This document shows, one piece after another, positions 7,155 through 16,104 of a stretch of 64,000 nt of DNA; positions within the stretch are counted from its first letter, which is position 1; each line of letters begins with the position of its first letter. This DNA comes from Planctomycetota bacterium (GTDB lineage: Bacteria; Planctomycetota; Phycisphaerae; Sedimentisphaerales; Anaerobacaceae). Both the position numbers and the translations under genes were made by a program. The notes beneath the pieces are model-generated. The model searched no databases. It saw only the letters and a program-made list of their open reading frames with translations, and was not told the DNA's origin. The DNA is taken from the NCBI GenBank assembly GCA_022566315.1, contig JADFJC010000004.1:20176-84175 (forward strand), read 5' to 3'.

Positions 7155-8531
7155 ATGCTTTTTGAAAGTATGGAATTTAGCTCCTATGACAAAGCCGAGC
7201 GGAAGGCGCGGAGGGCTTTCGAGCTTTATGAAGACGGCAAAATGCCACAGGCCCTCGATGAGCTGGAGACGGCGCTTGAGATAAATCCTTCCAACAGTTC
7301 GTGGCATTTCAACAAGGCTCTGACGCTGGATTCTATAAATCGGTTTGAGGATGCGATAGACGAATACGAAATCGCCTTGCAGTTGAACCCAAACGATTTA
7401 GAGATATTAAATTCGCTGGCGGTCGATTATACCCGCACGTGCCAATATGACCTGGCTATTGATACCTTTGAGCGTATCCAGGAATTTGACCCCGAGTTCG
7501 AGCCGTGCTACTGCAATCGGATAATCACCTATACGGAAATGAGTCTGCACGACTTGGCCGAGCAGATGTTTTACTTGGCCCAGCAGATAAAACCGTATTG
7601 TGCGTTGTGCTATTATAATATCGGGAACAGTCTTTTTGCACGGGGCCAGTATAAAAAAGCTATTCGCTGCTGGCTGCGAACTGCCGAGCTTGAGCCGAGT
7701 CATCCACAAATCAACTACCGAATCGCTCAGGCTTATTGGTCGGACAGCCAGACTGAACGAAGCCGGGAGCATTTCCTGACGGAGCTTCGTATCAACCCGG
7801 GCGATATCGATGTTATTTTCGATTTCGGATTGTTCCTGCTCGAGACCGGCGATATCGAATCGGCAAAGGAAAAGTTTAACAGAATACTTGAGCTTGAGCC
7901 GGATTTTGCAGCCGCCTTGTTTTATCTTGGAGAGATTGCTTTTAGCAACCGAGATTATGAGCGGGCGACCGAACTATTCAGTCAGGCACTTCAAAAGAAC
8001 AATACACTTGCAGGGCCTTGCTACAGGCTGGCCCAGTATGCGTTGATGAAAGAGCAAGAGATAAAAGCAAGGGCTTATCTGGTTTCGGAGCTGGAAACTT
8101 GTCCAGAGGATGTGGAAATCCTGGTTTCCATGGGGTCGATGTTTTTGAGAATTGGTGAGTTTGATTATGCGACGCATTGTCTGCTGCGGGCTGTCGATAT
8201 CGATGGTGCTAATGTGGATGCCTATTACTATCTTGGCGCTGTCAGGGCTGTAAAAGGGGAGTTTGGAGATGCTGCGGAATTTTTTGCCCATGCGGTCGAT
8301 ATCAAAAGTGAGCATATTCCCACTTTAAGAGATTCGGCTTTTGTTTACCTGGCAATGGGCAGATTGGCCGACGCTGCCAAGAGCATTAAGAAGGCACGTT
8401 CTTTAGCGGGTAACGACCCACAGCTAAAAGCACTTGGCCGACGAATTCATCTGGCCCTGCTATGGCGGCGGATAGCGGATTTTCTTTCTCGATTCAAACC
8501 TCGATTCGTCTTTAGAAAATCACCGCGCTAA
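7155..8531 (+). CDS. Tetratricopeptide-repeat protein
   Basis: 458 residues from the ATG at 7155 (AAGG seven bases upstream). Nearly the whole protein consists of about eleven TPR units of ~34 residues from residue 12 to ~420. They have the usual W/Y-A-G-F-A-P spacing, for example WHFNKALTLDSINRFEDAID, CYYNIGNSLFARGQYKKAIR and AYYYLGAVRAVKGEFGDAAE. The C-terminus is basic and hydrophobic (LLWRRIADFLSRFKPRFVFR). No signal peptide and no catalytic domain are seen, so it is probably a cytoplasmic protein-interaction scaffold. The partner is unknown. It converges on the serine hydrolase gene. Confidence 0.92.
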   Translation: MLFESMEFSSYDKAERKARRAFELYEDGKMPQALDELETALEINPSNSSWHFNKALTLDSINRFEDAIDEYEIALQLNPNDLEILNSLAVDYTRTCQYDLAIDTFERIQEFDPEFEPCYCNRIITYTEMSLHDLAEQMFYLAQQIKPYCALCYYNIGNSLFARGQYKKAIRCWLRTAELEPSHPQINYRIAQAYWSDSQTERSREHFLTELRINPGDIDVIFDFGLFLLETGDIESAKEKFNRILELEPDFAAALFYLGEIAFSNRDYERATELFSQALQKNNTLAGPCYRLAQYALMKEQEIKARAYLVSELETCPEDVEILVSMGSMFLRIGEFDYATHCLLRAVDIDGANVDAYYYLGAVRAVKGEFGDAAEFFAHAVDIKSEHIPTLRDSAFVYLAMGRLADAAKSIKKARSLAGNDPQLKALGRRIHLALLWRRIADFLSRFKPRFVFRKSPR

Positions 8532-8543
8532 ATGTGCCTTTAT

Positions 8544-9929
8544 CTAATCTGGCAAAAGAGTCCTTAGAATGCGAACTCCTGCTTCATCTACGCTTGATGT
8601 GGAATTACTGAGAATAACCACTCCTACCCGATGCTTCTTGTTGAACCCCATGTAGCTCTTATATCCACCTGTTCCACCATTGTGCCAAACAATGGAATCG
8701 TCTGGGCAATTGGGGCCCTGGATGTGCCATCCCATAGCAATGCTCATTGTCGGTTTAATTTTGTGCCGCACGACTTGGGTAGTTTCCATCGCCTTGTTGA
8801 GCGGTGTTTGTGTTATGCCTATATTGGCCAACAAGAATTTTAGCAGGTCGTTGACAGTGGATCGCAAAGCACCCGCACCGGCCAGAGTAGGGATGTCCCA
8901 ATTTGTTGCAGGAAAGGACAGGTACAGGGAAGAAATCGTGAACACACCTTGGTAGCCCTGGGCAAGCCGGGATTTTTGGTCACGTGACAGCGTTATCCGC
9001 GTATCGTTCATAGCTAAAGGAGTGCAGATACGGCTTAAAACCATATCTTCGTATGTTTTTGTTTGGCTACATGCCAAGATGTGACCCAGTAGCCCCATAC
9101 CTACATTTGAGTAGCTGTATTTAGTACCTGGTTTGGTTTTCAAGCTGTGTTTGGAAAGAAACGCATAGAGTCGCGACGGGGTATAACTTGCATAGGGGTT
9201 CTTAACAAAATCAAGGCTAAGATAATCTTTGAAGTTGTTCAGATTGTTCGGTATTCGTGGCAAGCCTGACATATGAGAGACCAAATCAATTAGTGTTATT
9301 TCCGTGTCGTCATACACGGGCATTTGAATTGAAGGAGGTAGGAATTTTTGCACTGTGTCTGTGAGGCTAACCAACCCATCTTTGTCCATATTGGCAAGCA
9401 GTAATGCTGTAAACACCTTAGTGATCGAGCCGATTTCGTAAATAGTATCACCGTCAGGTTGATGATTACTATTAGTATTTACTCTACCGTAGCCAAAAAC
9501 CACTGTACCTTCTCCACCAATGATGCCTACCGAAACTCCAACGCTCTTATTAGTGTCTATAAGTGGCTGGATGACTTCATCAACTTTGACTTTGAATTCC
9601 GAATAGATATTGTTCGCATCATTGCCTGGCACCGCTGATTCGAAATAGCTGGAATAGGCGTTGCCGTCGCGGTACAATGAAAACTGAATTGGCAGCTGCC
9701 AAAGCAGAGTTACACCTGCAAAGAAGAATATCCAGCCTTGTAGGGATTGCAGAATAACTGCTCGCTGCTTTATAGGCTTGTTAAACTTTTTGGCTGAAAT
9801 GAGGCGGATTTTGCGGTAAAGGTGTCTTTCCCAAACTTTTGTCCTCCTGGGGAATACCGCACAAGGAAGCCCTGTCAAAATCCAAGATAATCCGACAGCC
9901 ATCAATATCAAAGGGACATAAATTGGCAC
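8544..9929 (-). CDS. Membrane-anchored beta-lactamase-family serine hydrolase
   Basis: 461 residues from a GTG with AAGGA upstream. Two hydrophobic segments (about 3-25 and 62-84) precede a class-C beta-lactamase/DD-peptidase-like domain facing the periplasm. The catalytic SxxK is S168-I-T-K171 (IGSITKVF), the YxN motif is Y273-S-N275, and HNGG at 416-419 takes the place of KTG. This family covers esterases, D-aminopeptidases and penicillin-binding proteins; the substrate cannot be deduced. Resistance function should not be assumed. It has no operon partner. Confidence 0.88.
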   Translation of the reverse strand: MPIYVPLILMAVGLSWILTGLPCAVFPRRTKVWERHLYRKIRLISAKKFNKPIKQRAVILQSLQGWIFFFAGVTLLWQLPIQFSLYRDGNAYSSYFESAVPGNDANNIYSEFKVKVDEVIQPLIDTNKSVGVSVGIIGGEGTVVFGYGRVNTNSNHQPDGDTIYEIGSITKVFTALLLANMDKDGLVSLTDTVQKFLPPSIQMPVYDDTEITLIDLVSHMSGLPRIPNNLNNFKDYLSLDFVKNPYASYTPSRLYAFLSKHSLKTKPGTKYSYSNVGMGLLGHILACSQTKTYEDMVLSRICTPLAMNDTRITLSRDQKSRLAQGYQGVFTISSLYLSFPATNWDIPTLAGAGALRSTVNDLLKFLLANIGITQTPLNKAMETTQVVRHKIKPTMSIAMGWHIQGPNCPDDSIVWHNGGTGGYKSYMGFNKKHRVGVVILSNSTSSVDEAGVRILRTLLPD

Positions 9930-10138
9930 AGTTAGTTCCTTGTCTTATAAATTTCTTGAATGTAACAAGCGTAATTTTAACCAACGCCGTTTAATTATAG
10001 AGGCATTGTGCCATTAGGCAACAACAACCTCAAAAGTCATTGACCACAGGGTAACAGAGGGGATAGTGTTTTTTTGCTGAAGACAGGTTAAGAAACAATT
10101 TGCAAAATTTTGGCAGATAAGTTAGCCTATTGCTTACC

Positions 10139-10222
10139 GGCCGAGTGGCGGAATGGCAGACGCTGGGGACTTAAAATCCCCTGCCCGTTATGGGCGTGTG
10201 GGTTCGAATCCCACCTCGGCTA
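10139..10222 (+). tRNA. tRNA-Leu (TAA)
   Basis: Class-II tRNA with a long variable arm (TGCCCGTTATGGGCG). The anticodon stem GGGGA/TCCCC encloses CTTAAAA (anticodon TAA). The T arm reads GTGGGTTCGAATCCCAC. With acceptor GGCCGAG/CTCGGCT the first pair is G-T, which is weak, so the exact 5' end could be one base off. CCA is not encoded. Confidence 0.93.
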
Positions 10223-10256
10223 TTGTTCGTATCTCGTTCTAATAAACAAAGGAAAT

Positions 10257-10350
10257 AGAAAGTGAACCAAAGTGACTAAAGTGCTTAAAATCTAACACAC
10301 TTAATTCTAATAACTTTAGGCATTTTAGCTCACTTTAGGCACTTTGAACT
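10257..10350. repeat. CACTTTAG interspersed repeat
   Basis: Left part AGTGAACCAAAGTGACTAAA then GTGCTTAAA; right part ends TTAGCTCACTTTAGGCACTT. The arms are inverted around a short AT-rich centre. The copy sits between tRNA-Leu and the Re-citrate synthase candidate; related copies lie at 5702, 15576, 20817 and 44160. Confidence 0.7.
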
Positions 10351-10367
10351 TTTGATGGAGATAAATA

Positions 10368-11699
10368 ATGGCCAATAAGAACCTTAAGCTTGTGGATGTA
10401 GGAAAACCCAATCTGTATCGTCAGATGTTTCCATATACTGAATTTCCCAGGGTAATCTTCGATAAGCAGAAAGTTAAGTATGAGATACCGGAGAAGATAT
10501 GGATAACCGATACGACGTTCCGTGACGGTCAACAGGCCCGGCCGCCTTATAAGTCGGAGCAAATCCTCAAGATTTACGACTTGCTGCACGAGATAGACGG
10601 TGGGACAGGCCTGATTCGCCAGTGTGAGTTCTTTCTATATTCAAATCGTGACAGAGAAGCGATAGAACTGTGCAAAGAGCGAGGTTACAAGTTTCCAGAG
10701 ATAACAGGGTGGATAAGGGCTGTGGCCGCTGATTTTAAATTGGTCTCACAAATGGGACTTGACGAAACGGGCATTCTGACCTCGGCAAGCGACTATCATA
10801 TATTCCTGAAGCTGCGAAAGACACGGGCACAGGCGATGAACGCATATCTTGATATTGCCAAAGCGGCGTTAGACAGCGGCGTTACTCCACGTTGCCACTT
10901 TGAGGATATAACGCGAGCTGATTATAAAGGTTTTGTTCTGCCGTTTGCCGCTGAGCTGATGAAACTTTCCGAAGAATATGATAAGCCGGTCAAGATTCGG
11001 CTTTGTGATACGCTTGGCTTTGGCCTGCCGTGGGCGGAGGTTTCTCTGCCGCGGAGCGTTCCGAAACTTGTCCACGGGCTTCGGAAAATCGGCGTTCCGT
11101 CCGAATGGCTCGAATGGCACGGTCATAACGATTTACACAAGGTACAGGTGAACGCTGCAACGGCGTGGCTTTACGGGTGCAGCGCCGCCAACGCTGCGAT
11201 ATTCGGCTGCGGTGAGCGAACGGGCAATCCGCCGCTCGAAGCATTGGTTGTTGAACACGCCCAGTTGAAGGGGATGACCCAGGGCGTCAACTATGCGGCG
11301 ATAACTGAATTAGCTGAGTACGCCAGGAAGGAATTAGGTCATGAGATTCCGCAGAACTATCCGTTGGTTGGACAAGACTTCAATGTTACCCGGGCCGGCA
11401 TTCACGCAGACGGCTTATCAAAAAACGAGGAAATATACAACTGCTTCGATACCCAAAAGTTACTCAACCGCCCTGTCGGTGTAGCAATTACCGACAAGAC
11501 CGGCGCCGCGGGTATCAAGCACTGGGTAGAGGCCAAATACGAGATTCAAATCCCCAAGCATGACCCATGCATAACCAAAATCAAAGACAAAATTGATGCT
11601 GAGTATGTGGCTAACAGGGTATCGGTGATATCAGACGAGGAGATGTTCGAGTGGGCACGGGAAGCTTTCAGTGGTAATTTGCCGCCGTTAAGAGAATAA
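10368..11699 (+). CDS. Probable Re-citrate synthase (HMGL-like/isopropylmalate synthase superfamily)
   Basis: 443 residues starting at ATG with GGAG eight bases upstream. An HMGL-like TIM barrel: DTTFRDGQQARPPY (48-61), FPEITGWIRA, PRCHFEDITRADYKGFV, RLCDTLGFG, EWHGHNDLHKV (metal ligands) and NVTRAGIHADGLSKNEEIYN. These blocks, the PNLYRxMFPYxEFPR start and the absence of a LeuA allosteric domain agree with my memory of Re-citrate synthase of Clostridium kluyveri. That enzyme makes citrate from oxaloacetate and acetyl-CoA in anaerobes that lack the usual enzyme. Automated annotation would probably call it 2-isopropylmalate or homocitrate synthase. No leucine or TCA genes adjoin it. Confidence 0.78.
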   Translation: MANKNLKLVDVGKPNLYRQMFPYTEFPRVIFDKQKVKYEIPEKIWITDTTFRDGQQARPPYKSEQILKIYDLLHEIDGGTGLIRQCEFFLYSNRDREAIELCKERGYKFPEITGWIRAVAADFKLVSQMGLDETGILTSASDYHIFLKLRKTRAQAMNAYLDIAKAALDSGVTPRCHFEDITRADYKGFVLPFAAELMKLSEEYDKPVKIRLCDTLGFGLPWAEVSLPRSVPKLVHGLRKIGVPSEWLEWHGHNDLHKVQVNAATAWLYGCSAANAAIFGCGERTGNPPLEALVVEHAQLKGMTQGVNYAAITELAEYARKELGHEIPQNYPLVGQDFNVTRAGIHADGLSKNEEIYNCFDTQKLLNRPVGVAITDKTGAAGIKHWVEAKYEIQIPKHDPCITKIKDKIDAEYVANRVSVISDEEMFEWAREAFSGNLPPLRE

Positions 11700-11874
11700 G
11701 GACTGGTAAAGAAATTAGGTTTCGTTTTTGGCTGAGCGAGGACAAGGCTGACACCGCCAGCCGCAGCCAGCCAAAAATGGAAGATAATTTATTTACAAGT
11801 CCTAAGTGGATGAGGGGAGGGGTGGATGAGTAAATTATTTTACATATAATCGCATCGACGCATTTACGCTGATT

Positions 11875-12663
11875 ATGCCGGATAAAAAGATCAAGGCAGT
11901 ACTGTTCGACCTCGGCGAGACCCTGGTGAACTTTGGTAAAATCAAGGTGGGCCGGCTCTTTCGGCAAGGTGCGAGATTATCGTACGATTTTCTCAAAAGC
12001 TGCGGCCAGCCGGTCGGCAATTTCCAATATTACTGCTGGAGAAACCTGCTCGCACTGCGCATACGAGGCTTGCTTTCCAATATAACGAAAAATGATTTTA
12101 ATTCCCTGGCTTTGTTAAGGGGGTTCGGTATAAAAAAAGGTATCAGGCTCGACGGAAAACAATGGCGACATTTTGGATGGCTTTGGTATGAACCTTTGAG
12201 TAAAGTCGCCACGACCGAGCCGAAAATAAAAGATACCTTAACCACACTCAAAAATTCCGGACTTAAGCTCGGCATAGTTTCCAATACTTTTGTGAACGGC
12301 TGTTCTCTGGAAAAACATCTGAAGCAATTGGGTATATTAGATTTCTTTACGGTCAGGATATATTCGTACGAATTTGATTTTCGTAAACCGGATGTTCGAA
12401 TCTTCAAGATTGCCGCCGAGAGGGTTGGCGAGGCGATGGAAAACATATTGTTCGTAGGAGATCGAATTAATAAAGACATTAGACCTGCGATAAAAAGCGG
12501 TATGCAGGCAGTGCTTAAAAGTGCTTACACCAATGCCGGAAAGAAAATCCCCAAAGGCACCTGGAAAATCAATCAGCTTTCCGAACTGCCGGCCCTGATA
12601 GAAAAAATCAACGCAGGAAGCAGTTCATTAAATTGTCATTCTGAACGAAGCACAGCGAAGTGA
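11875..12663 (+). CDS. HAD-superfamily hydrolase with repeat-derived C-terminus
   Basis: 262 residues. HAD motif I is FDLGETL (nucleophile Asp at ~11), motif II is LGIVSNTF, motif III is the Lys in FRKPDVRIF, and motif IV is FVGDRINKDIRPA. The second motif-I Asp, normally the general acid in DxDxT/V, is replaced by E (DLGET), as in some HAD members. A helical cap lies between motifs I and II. The substrate is unknown. The last residues, CHSERSTAK, are encoded by the start of a dispersed GTCATTCTGA element, so the stop codon lies in repeat DNA. Confidence 0.85.
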   Translation: MPDKKIKAVLFDLGETLVNFGKIKVGRLFRQGARLSYDFLKSCGQPVGNFQYYCWRNLLALRIRGLLSNITKNDFNSLALLRGFGIKKGIRLDGKQWRHFGWLWYEPLSKVATTEPKIKDTLTTLKNSGLKLGIVSNTFVNGCSLEKHLKQLGILDFFTVRIYSYEFDFRKPDVRIFKIAAERVGEAMENILFVGDRINKDIRPAIKSGMQAVLKSAYTNAGKKIPKGTWKINQLSELPALIEKINAGSSSLNCHSERSTAK

Positions 12664-12714
12664 AGAATCTCTTTTTTTCGCGTGCCAGATCTTTCGGCTC
12701 CGACTCAAAATGAC
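12635..12714. repeat. GTCATTCTGA core repeat (copy overlapping HAD gene end)
   Basis: Runs from TGTCATTCTGAACGAAGC through GAAGAATCTC to ATCTTTCGGCTCCGACTC and AAAATGACA. It is an imperfect palindrome of about 80 bases. It overlaps the last 29 bases of the HAD gene and lies 70 bases before the GIY-YIG gene. Confidence 0.8.
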
Positions 12715-12783
12715 AAAAGAATGTAACGGCCAGATTAAAAATCTATAGCTGAAAAAAGGTCTTACAGCAATAATTGAGCAGTT

Positions 12784-13080
12784 ATGCAAGCCCCGAATCA
12801 ATATCACGTTTACATTATGACCAATAAATCCGGAACACTTTATATCGGCATAACCAACAACATAAGAAAGAGAGTTTATGAGCATAAGAATAAACTAATT
12901 CCGGGTTTTACTAAAAAGTATAATATCAATTGCTTGATTTATTTCGAGACTTTCGGTGATGTGTATTCTGCTATCGCCAGAGAGAAAACCATCAAGGGTT
13001 GGTTGCGCAAAAAGAAAATTGAATTGATACGGGAAACCAATCCCGATTGGAAAGACTTGGCTAACGATTGGTATGATTGA
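12784..13080 (+). CDS. Single-domain GIY-YIG nuclease
   Basis: 98 residues. The GIY-YIG core is complete: HVYIMTNKSGTLYIGITN (the GIY and YIG elements read VYI and YIG), R31 of NIRKRVYEHK, and the downstream E of the AIAREKTIKGWLRKKKIELI block. Proteins of this stand-alone family are about 80-100 residues and have no target-recognition domain. The TGA stop coincides with the beginning of a reversed half copy of the GTCATTCTGA repeat, and a full copy lies upstream. The gene is thus enclosed by that repeat. Role unknown; a function in repeat movement is a hypothesis. Confidence 0.9.
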   Translation: MQAPNQYHVYIMTNKSGTLYIGITNNIRKRVYEHKNKLIPGFTKKYNINCLIYFETFGDVYSAIAREKTIKGWLRKKKIELIRETNPDWKDLANDWYD

Positions 13081-13190
13081 GATTCTTCGCTGCGCTCAGA
13101 ATGACAAATAGTAGTTATGCCTTTTTGTCATCCTGTAGAATGACAGGTGGTAGTTATGTCTCTTTGTCATCCTGAGCGATAGCGAAGGAT
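13081..13190. repeat. GTCATTCTGA repeat fragments downstream of GIY-YIG gene
   Basis: GATTCTTCGCTGCGCTCAG and AATGAC (13081-13105) is the reverse half. It is followed by TTTGTCATCCTG-TAGAATGACAGG (13124-13147) and TTTGTCATCCTGAGCGATAG plus CGAAGGATCTGG (13162-13193). The pieces are separated by a repeated TAGTTATG spacer. Confidence 0.75.
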
Positions 13191-13408
13191 CTGGCCTCAA
13201 AACAGGAATAATACATGACAAACAGACTATAATCTGATAATATAAATCCCACGGATGCCGTCCTGAATTAGCCGAAGGGTATCTGAGGTAAACTCGCACA
13301 TTAGAACGAAATTCACCCAAAGCCGTCAGAAGCAATTTTTTATTGACTTGTGCGCCCACAGACGTATAATAATAGTATTACAATTTATTAAACGAGGAAG
13401 GAGAACCT

Positions 13409-14125
13409 ATGAACCGGCAAAGAAGAGGATTTACGTTAATCGAGTTGCTGGTGGTTATCGCCATTATTGCGCTGCTTATGGGGATATTGATGCCGGCATT
13501 GCAAAGGGTCAAGAAGCAGGCACAAGCCACAATTTGTCTTAGCAATCTCAGGCAGATCGGCTTAGCCGCCATGCTCTATTCCCAGGACTACGATTTGTTC
13601 ATCCCTCGCGGCTCCACCGGTAATAATCCCATTTGGTTTATGCAGTACCTGCCTTACGTGGGCCAACAGCACAACAAAGGCGATTACAAAAGCGTAAAGA
13701 TATACCGCTGCAAAAGCTTTCCAACAACTGGTTTTGGTTTATACAACATTTCCAATTCCAGACAGACTGTCTGTTACGTCATCAACGACTGGACTTTTTC
13801 AAGCAGAACCGACAACGATGGAACCAGTATTGGAAGGGCCACCAAACTTTCAGTGTTCAGGAGACCGGCCTATACGGTATATATGGCCGACAACGAAGAT
13901 GGCGATTGGCGTCCCATCATTGAGAGCGAAAACAGCAGGGAGATCATACGCTGTGATATTTTTATTCGTACGCATCTACCGGATTCGGAAAGCCACCATA
14001 TAAACAACGGACGACGAGTAGCTCGTGCGCGGCACGCGAACGGCTGCAATGCCTTGTTCCTCGACTGGCACTCCGAATACGTCAAAGCCGAAGATATGAC
14101 CATAGACAGGTGGCGAGATAAATAA
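13409..14125 (+). CDS. Type II secretion/type IV pilin-like pseudopilin
   Basis: 238 residues. The N-terminus RRGFTLIELLVVIAIIALLMGILMPAL is a textbook prepilin peptidase site: cleavage after G, with N-methylation of F and E5. A hydrophobic helix follows. The body has the planctomycete layout: SNLRQIGLAAMLYSQDYD after the helix and a C-terminal RARHANGCNALFLDWH segment (the H-N-G...F-DWH pattern of DUF1559/GspG-like proteins). AGGAGA precedes the ATG. These genes occur in many copies in Planctomycetota. No secretion ATPase gene is nearby, so it is an orphan pseudopilin. Confidence 0.92.
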   Translation: MNRQRRGFTLIELLVVIAIIALLMGILMPALQRVKKQAQATICLSNLRQIGLAAMLYSQDYDLFIPRGSTGNNPIWFMQYLPYVGQQHNKGDYKSVKIYRCKSFPTTGFGLYNISNSRQTVCYVINDWTFSSRTDNDGTSIGRATKLSVFRRPAYTVYMADNEDGDWRPIIESENSREIIRCDIFIRTHLPDSESHHINNGRRVARARHANGCNALFLDWHSEYVKAEDMTIDRWRDK

Positions 14126-14327
14126 TTATCAACTTCGCAAACTTCCTCGCGCTAATTTATTTACAAGTCCTTAGGGTAAAACTCCCGCAAGAACGAACGT
14201 CTTGCTCTCCTCCAAAATGATACCTCCTCAGGATGAGTTCACCCCTTAAATGCCCTGCTGGGCGCTTTAAATTGAAAGCGGAGGGGAAGCAACTGAAGCT
14301 GAGGAAACCAAACTAAATCCAAAAAAA

Positions 14328-14570
14328 TTAGAAGAAATTTGCCCACTTTTTACCTATCAAGCCAAAACGACGGCGAAGCGCAGCAAGGTAATCTCTATTG
14401 ACCTCGCTTTGCTGGCTTCTGGGAAGAGTAAAAGCGTGTATATTGCCATCTTGGTCTGGTCCGACAAACGACCCATGTGAACCCTTATCTTTATCGGGGA
14501 CCCAATAGATACCTAATTCTTTGAGTTGCTTCCTAATGTGGCAAAACTTTATGCGAGGGCGGCCTGACAT
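14328..14570 (-). CDS. HicA-family mRNA interferase toxin
   Basis: 80 residues with the HicA double-stranded-RNA-binding-like fold: KQLKELGIYWVPDKDKGSHG, where GSH carries the expected catalytic His, then SFVGPDQDG and the helix SEVNRDYLAALRRRFGL. HicA cleaves mRNA and is held inactive by HicB. It overlaps the 3' end of the HicB-like gene by 22 bases, consistent with translational coupling. The antitoxin-first order differs from the commoner hicA-hicB order but is known. Confidence 0.78.
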   Translation of the reverse strand: MSGRPRIKFCHIRKQLKELGIYWVPDKDKGSHGSFVGPDQDGNIHAFTLPRSQQSEVNRDYLAALRRRFGLIGKKWANFF

Positions 14571-14965
14571 TCATCCATGACCTCTTTTGTACCAACAATA
14601 TAATCAATCCTCCTGCCAATATTCAGAGGTTCCACAAAACCAAGATGCCGATTTGCTTGACTAATAATACGGTCTACCAATTCGTCAGGAAGTTTGTGCT
14701 TAGCTTTTTTGGCTCGCTCATATTTTTGCCATACATTTGGAGGAGCAAAAAATTGCAACTGTGCACCAGTTTCCTCGCATACCTCGATTTGATTTTCAAT
14801 CAGTTGCAATAATTCGCCGACAGCGCCCTCAACAGTCTTGTCTTGTCCAAATATATCCAATTCTAAGCAATGAGCAGTAAAATAGCTTTTGTCATATTGT
14901 GACGGATATACACATATCCTGAATGACATTGATTTTGATATAACTCGTTTAGCTGACTTAGCCAT
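14549..14965 (-). CDS. HicB-like antitoxin
   Basis: 138 residues. The RNase-H-like HicB fold is suggested by FRICVYPSQYDKSYFTAHCLELDIFGQDKTVEGAVGEL followed by LLQLIENQI. The C-terminal part is longer than in minimal HicB and has no clear RHH or HTH. The ATG at 14965 has AGGAGG 14 bases upstream and AGGA nearer; the Met at 14929 is an alternative. It would neutralise the downstream HicA-like toxin and may repress the operon. The identification depends partly on that neighbour. Confidence 0.7.
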   Translation of the reverse strand: MAKSAKRVISKSMSFRICVYPSQYDKSYFTAHCLELDIFGQDKTVEGAVGELLQLIENQIEVCEETGAQLQFFAPPNVWQKYERAKKAKHKLPDELVDRIISQANRHLGFVEPLNIGRRIDYIVGTKEVMDECQAALA

Positions 14966-15575
14966 CTTGCCGTCCTATACCTCCTCAACCCCTTGCTTCT
15001 AAATATACGATAACAGAAAAAAACAGTGCAGTCAAGTGTTTTTTCGCTATCCGACGTATAAATATCGGCCAATATCCCTGAAAACTTGCTTTAATAAAAG
15101 CCAAAAATTGCTGTCCTTTTTCATTTTTTTCTACCAAAAACTTCCTCAGAATTTTCTGTAAAACTTCAACAGAGGGGTTTACGCCGTTATATTTAGCCCA
15201 GCAATTTATTGCGGGGTTTGTTTAGCCGTCGTCGGCACGACGACGCCCCAATGTCATTCCTGCGGATGCAGGAATCCATATTTATTCTCTTAATCCAGTT
15301 TATCCCCGGGAGCTATTCACCTGACTCGCAACAGGGGAACTAAGCTCATTTGCTTTCTTAGTTTACCCCCAAGAGCTTGTCCCCGGTGTGTGCTTGCTTG
15401 CTTTTCTGCCGGGGATATAAACTTACTTGTTTCTCTGCCGGGGGTCGTCCGTCGTCTCGCATCCAGCAACCCTGTCCCGGCGCGCCGGGATCGAGCATCC
15501 AGTATCTCGGAGCTCTGCGGAGACCCCTTAGGGGAAGAAACCAATCTCTAATCTCTAATCCACTCAAGAATCCAA

Positions 15576-15604
15576 CTTTAGCTCACTTTAGGCACTTTAG
15601 CTCA
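15576..15604. repeat. CACTTTAG interspersed repeat (short copy)
   Basis: Three tandem units TTTAGCTCAC-TTTAGGCAC-TTTAGCTCAC with spacing of about 9-10 bases. Confidence 0.65.
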
Positions 15605-15687
15605 CTCCTCACTAACGAGCATCCAGCATCTCACCTGGTAAATCCGTGAAATCCGCGGCTACTTACTATTGAACTATCAGTGTGAAC

Positions 15688-15785
15688 CTGTGCCATAGGT
15701 ACCTGTGCCATAGGTACTTGTGCCATAGGTATCCGTGTCAATCCGTGTCCTAAGAGTCAGCGTTAGTCAGTGTCCTAAGAGTCAG
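15688..15785. repeat. Tandem repeats of 15 and 25 bases
   Basis: CTGTGCCATAGGTA occurs at 15688, 15703 and (one change) 15718, a 15-base period. GTGTCCTAAGAGTCAG occurs at 15745 and 15770. The spacers ATCCGTGTCA and CGTTAGTCA link the two parts. Confidence 0.8.
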
Positions 15786-16104
15786 TATTCGTCCGTGTTT
15801 TCAATCAAAAACGCTGATACCTCAGAGCAAAAATTAAATTTTTCATAAATTTTTATCTTCCTTTTCCAAAACGAGTTACGAGCGACGAGCGACGAGAAAC
15901 GGTTATATTTTCGCATCAAACGTGCAGGTAGCTCTAATTATAGAGGCCCTACTTTTTTCGCCTCCGGCAAAAAGCATTATCTGTCAAGCCAGACAAGGTT
16001 TTGAACATTTAATTTTGTGTAATTTGGATTCTTGCCCGCCTCAGGCGGGTGAATTTAGGATTTAGTGCTTAGGATTTCGGATTTATGTTTCTAAAGAGTA
16101 GCAA

